Of a stretch of 7,524 nucleotides of DNA, positions 5,402-7,524 are shown piece after piece. Location of the stretch: positions 1 to 7,524 of the forward strand of contig DMKW01000276.1 in assembly GCA_003454135.1 (NCBI GenBank). Reading direction: 5' to 3'. The first letter of the stretch is position 1, and each line of letters starts with the position of its first letter. Source of the DNA: Microbacteriaceae bacterium (lineage in GTDB: Bacteria; Actinomycetota; Actinomycetes; Actinomycetales; Microbacteriaceae). Under the pieces are notes generated by a model. That model was given only the letters and a program-made list of their open reading frames with translations. It was not told the origin of the DNA and searched no databases. Position numbers and translations under genes: made by a program.

Positions 5402-6390
5402 CGGTGTCTTCCTGTCAGGAACGAGGTGGGCAGGAGTCCCGCGGAACGCAGGTCGCTCCAGAGCTCCTCGGGAATCGGGGTGAGATAACGCTCGACGCTC
5501 CCGGCGACCTGGCGCGGGTCGCGAGCGCCGACGACGACCGAGACGACGGCCGGGTGCAGGAGCGGGTAGGCGAGCGCGGCGGCGGGCAGGGTCACGCCGT
5601 GGCTCTCGCAGATCTCCGCGATGCGCGTGGCGCGAGCGATGACCTCGGCCGGCGCCTGTTCGTAGTTGTACTTCGCGTCGGACGCCGGCCGATCGCGACT
5701 GAGCAGTCCTGAGTTGTAGACGCCGGCGACGACAACACCCACCCCGCGCTCGCTTGCGATCGGAAGGAGATCGTCGAGCGCGCCCTGCTCGAGAAGCGTG
5801 AAGCGACCGGCCACCATCACCAGGTCGATGTCGGCCACCCGGATGAGCTCGGCGAGCGCGGCCGATTGGTTCATTCCGGCGCCGACGGCCCGAACGAGTC
5901 CCTGCTCACGCAACTCGATGAGCGCGCCGATGCCCGTCGTGCACGCCTCGGCCCAATGGTCGTCCGGGTCATGCAGGTAGAGCACGTCGATGCGGTCCAG
6001 CCCGGTACGTTTGAGGGTCGCCTCGACCGAGCGAAGGATGCCGTCGCGGCTGAAGTCCCACACCCGCTTGAGGCTGGCGGGAACGACGAAACCCTCTCCA
6101 TCGGTGAGGTGGGCGGTCTCGGGGCTCGGTTCCAGAACCCGACCCACCTTGGACGAGACCACGAACTCGTCGCGCGGGCGGGAGGCGAGGGCCGCGCCGA
6201 GCCGACGCTCGGACAACCCGAGTCCGTAGTGCGGTGCCGTGTCGAAATACCGGATGCCGGATTCCCACGCCGTGTCGACGGCCGCCGTCGAATCGGCGTC
6301 TGTGGTCTCCCGGTAGAGGTTGCCGAACTGCGCCACCCCGAGACCGAGTTCGGTGAGTGGGAGCCCGCGCCTCGTCGCGCGAATCCGCAT
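5398..6390 (-). CDS. Aldo/keto reductase, probable L-fucose (D-threo-aldose) 1-dehydrogenase
   Basis: This 330-residue single-domain (beta/alpha)8 oxidoreductase carries the complete aldo/keto reductase tetrad: Asp50 and Tyr55 (Y-F-D-T-A-P-H-Y-G), Lys81 (S-S-K-V-G) and His140 (Y-L-H-D-P). Stretches such as A-G-M-N-Q (171-175), R-F-T-L-L-E-Q (196-202), V-Y-N-S-G-L-L (224-230) and Y-N-Y (241-243) are typical of D-threo-aldose 1-dehydrogenase, L-fucose dehydrogenase and pyridoxal 4-dehydrogenase relatives. The inferred reaction is NAD(P)-dependent oxidation of L-fucose at C1 to L-fuconolactone, the first step of the oxidative route. Its coupling to fucD makes a sugar substrate far more likely than pyridoxal. 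The ATG at 6390 has AAAGGA at 6402-6397 with a 6-base spacer. It is the first gene of a two-gene operon behind a promoter that overlaps an inverted repeat. L-galactose or D-arabinose, which share configuration with L-fucose, could also be used. Confidence 0.88.
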   Translation of the reverse strand: MRIRATRRGLPLTELGLGVAQFGNLYRETTDADSTAAVDTAWESGIRYFDTAPHYGLGLSERRLGAALASRPRDEFVVSSKVGRVLEPSPETAHLTDGEGFVVPASLKRVWDFSRDGILRSVEATLKRTGLDRIDVLYLHDPDDHWAEACTTGIGALIELREQGLVRAVGAGMNQSAALAELIRVADIDLVMVAGRFTLLEQGALDDLLPIASERGVGVVVAGVYNSGLLSRDRPASDAKYNYEQAPAEVIARATRIAEICESHGVTLPAAALAYPLLHPAVVSVVVGARDPRQVAGSVERYLTPIPEELWSDLRSAGLLPTSFLTGRHR

Positions 6391-6430
6391 TGCCTATCCT
6401 TTCGCCGTCTCCGGCAATCATAGGCTAAAC

Positions 6431-6459
6431 ATTAGATGTATTTGGCGACTTAACGCCAA
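6431..6459 (-). promoter_or_regulatory. Promoter of the dehydrogenase-fucD operon
   Basis: On the minus strand, TTGGCG (6459-6454; 4 of 6 to TTGACA) is followed after exactly 17 bases by TCTAAT (6436-6431; 5 of 6 to TATAAT). Transcription would start near 6424, leaving a leader of about 33 bases that includes the AAAGGA site. A second -10-like TATGAT at 6422-6417 lacks a good -35. The hexamers lie in the AT-rich part of the gap between the lacI-type gene and the dehydrogenase gene. Confidence 0.5.
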
Positions 6460-6462
6460 ATA
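6439..6462. promoter_or_regulatory. Perfect 9-bp inverted repeat over the -35 box, candidate operator
   Basis: TATTTGGCG (6439-6447) and CGCCAAATA (6454-6462) are perfect reverse complements around the spacer ACTTAA. The site contains the whole -35 box and much of the spacer of the dehydrogenase-fucD promoter, so a bound protein would block RNA polymerase. It does not resemble the CAAACGTT boxes at 250-290, which suggests a different regulator, possibly the GntR-type protein. It could alternatively act as the lacI-type gene's terminator, but it has no T-run after it. Confidence 0.55.
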
Positions 6463-6500
6463 TGGGCGTGCGATGCGAAATTCACCCCAATTGGTCGGCT

Positions 6501-7517
6501 CTATACGCTCCGGGGCGGGGCGGTCGACCCGCGGATGATGAGCTCGGGCGGCGGATGGGTGACCACGACGTCCTCGACCTTGCCCTCCGTGATCCGCTCG
6601 AAGATGGCTTTCATCGCGTGGCGCCCCAGCTCGTAGAGCGGCATCCGCACCGTCGTGAGAGGGGGCCATGTCGTCTCAGCGGTCCAGGCGTCGTGGATCG
6701 CGACGATCGAGAGATCTTCCGGCACCCGGATGCCGAGCACGCGCGCCTCGAGCAGCGCGCCGAGCGCGGCGTTGACATTGGCCACGACGACTGCCGTCGG
6801 CCGCTCGGGCAGCGCGGCGAGTTCGCGAAGGGCCTCGCGGCCCTGGCGAGGTTCGTAGCCGAGCGTCGTGACGAGGTCGTCGTCGATCGCGAGCCCGGCG
6901 TCTTCCATAGCCGCACGGAAGCCGATTCCGCGGCGCACCGCGGTGTCGGTTTGCGGTATGCCGTTGAGGAGGCCGATGCGGGTGTGGCCGAGTCCCACGA
7001 GGTGTTCGACGGCGATGCGGGCGGCGCGTTCGTCTTCGAGGGCCACCGATCCGACGTGCCCGCGGTGGGTCGAGTTGATGAGCACGGCAGGCACCCTGCC
7101 GCCGAGCAGGGTCGTGAGGTCCTCCGGGCGCATGTTATCCCCGACCTGCACGAGGACGCCGTCGACCCTGCCCTCTCCGATGAGCCGGGGGATGGATTCC
7201 TCGCCGGGCGGCATCCCCTCCGCTCGCGCGAGCAGCACCATGTAGCCGTTCGCGTGGGCTTCCTCCTCCACGCCGCGCATGAGCTCGGTGAAGATCGCGT
7301 TCGTGAGGTCGGGAACGACGAGCGCGACGACATTCGTGCGCGAGAACTTGAGCGCACGTGCGGCGAAGTTGGGCCGGTAGTCGAGCTCGCGGGCGGCGTC
7401 GTGGATGCGCTGCCGGGTCTCAGCGCTCACTCGCGCGCTCGGCGCATTGCTCAGGACGCGGGAGACCGCCGAGATGGAGACCCCGGCGAGCTCGGCCACA
7501 TCGCTCAGGGTTGCCAT
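6501..7517 (-). CDS. LacI-family transcriptional repressor
   Basis: This 338-residue protein has the standard LacI-family layout. The helix-turn-helix spans residues 3-24 (T-L-S-D-V-A-E-L-A-G-V-S-I-S-A-V-S-R-V-L), the hinge helix is near 50-58 (P-N-F-A-A-R-A-L, with the conserved Leu56 that enters the minor groove), and a periplasmic-binding-protein-like effector domain runs from about 62 to 332. Effector-domain landmarks are V-P-D-L-T-N (68-73), R-R-G-I-G-F (195-200) and the late Asp276 followed by P-P-L-T-T-V (285-290). The ATG at 7517 gives the usual family N-terminus; only seven bases of upstream sequence are in the window, so its promoter and ribosome binding site are not visible. It is upstream of the dehydrogenase-fucD operon on the same strand, with a 110-base gap. 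It most likely represses sugar uptake through the two CAAACGTT boxes before the binding-protein gene and is released by a sugar. One recognition-helix position is Ala17 rather than the common Thr. Confidence 0.92.
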   Translation of the reverse strand: MATLSDVAELAGVSISAVSRVLSNAPSARVSAETRQRIHDAARELDYRPNFAARALKFSRTNVVALVVPDLTNAIFTELMRGVEEEAHANGYMVLLARAEGMPPGEESIPRLIGEGRVDGVLVQVGDNMRPEDLTTLLGGRVPAVLINSTHRGHVGSVALEDERAARIAVEHLVGLGHTRIGLLNGIPQTDTAVRRGIGFRAAMEDAGLAIDDDLVTTLGYEPRQGREALRELAALPERPTAVVVANVNAALGALLEARVLGIRVPEDLSIVAIHDAWTAETTWPPLTTVRMPLYELGRHAMKAIFERITEGKVEDVVVTHPPPELIIRGSTAPPRSV

Positions 7518-7524
7518 GCGCCCG

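Noticed and set aside
6439..6462. The inverted repeat as an intrinsic terminator for the LacI-type gene
   Set aside because: No T-run follows the repeat on the minus strand, and the repeat coincides with the -35 box of the next operon; an operator role explains it better.
6487..6494. CCAATTGG palindrome just after the LacI-type gene
   Set aside because: An 8-bp palindrome is common by chance, and it lies upstream of the predicted promoter with no partner copy, so I do not call it an operator.

Overview
The window comes from a high-GC bacterium, most likely an actinobacterium. A Microbacteriaceae-type soil or plant-associated genus would fit, but that is inference. The support is the strong G/C bias at third codon positions, tight gene packing, a short lipoprotein signal peptide typical of Gram-positive sugar-binding proteins, and a regulator gene that appears to be transcribed without a leader. 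There are no RNA genes, mobile elements or CRISPR arrays, and every complete gene looks intact.

The content is a carbohydrate-utilisation cluster centred on oxidative, non-phosphorylating breakdown of L-fucose or a close 6-deoxy sugar. All genes but one lie on the minus strand, so they read from the right end leftwards. (1) 7517-6501 encodes a LacI-family repressor. (2) A 110-base gap holds a sigma-70-like promoter overlapped by a perfect 9-bp inverted repeat. (3) 6390-4094 is a two-gene operon with a 4-base ATGA overlap: an aldo/keto reductase of the L-fucose/D-threo-aldose 1-dehydrogenase type, then L-fuconate dehydratase (fucD). (4) 3360-4121 is a GntR/FadR-type regulator on the plus strand; its 3' end overlaps that of fucD by 28 bases. 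(5) Across a divergent promoter region, 3183-416 is a three-gene operon: a divergent enolase-superfamily enzyme, an RraA-family protein (candidate aldolase), and an amidohydrolase of the sugar-lactonase type. (6) A 252-base gap contains a possible terminator and a promoter covered by two LacI-type boxes. (7) The first 54 codons of a sugar-binding ABC-transporter lipoprotein run off the left edge.

The genes fit one pathway. The sugar is captured by the binding protein and imported. The aldo/keto reductase oxidises it to the lactone, the amidohydrolase opens the lactone to L-fuconate, and FucD dehydrates this to 2-keto-3-deoxy-L-fuconate. The RraA-like protein may then cleave that to pyruvate and L-lactaldehyde. 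The fucD assignment is strong, the dehydrogenase and lactonase assignments are good, and the RraA aldolase role is a hypothesis. The second enolase-superfamily enzyme has no obvious step and suggests a parallel sugar acid. Two regulators and three different inverted-repeat types suggest layered control.
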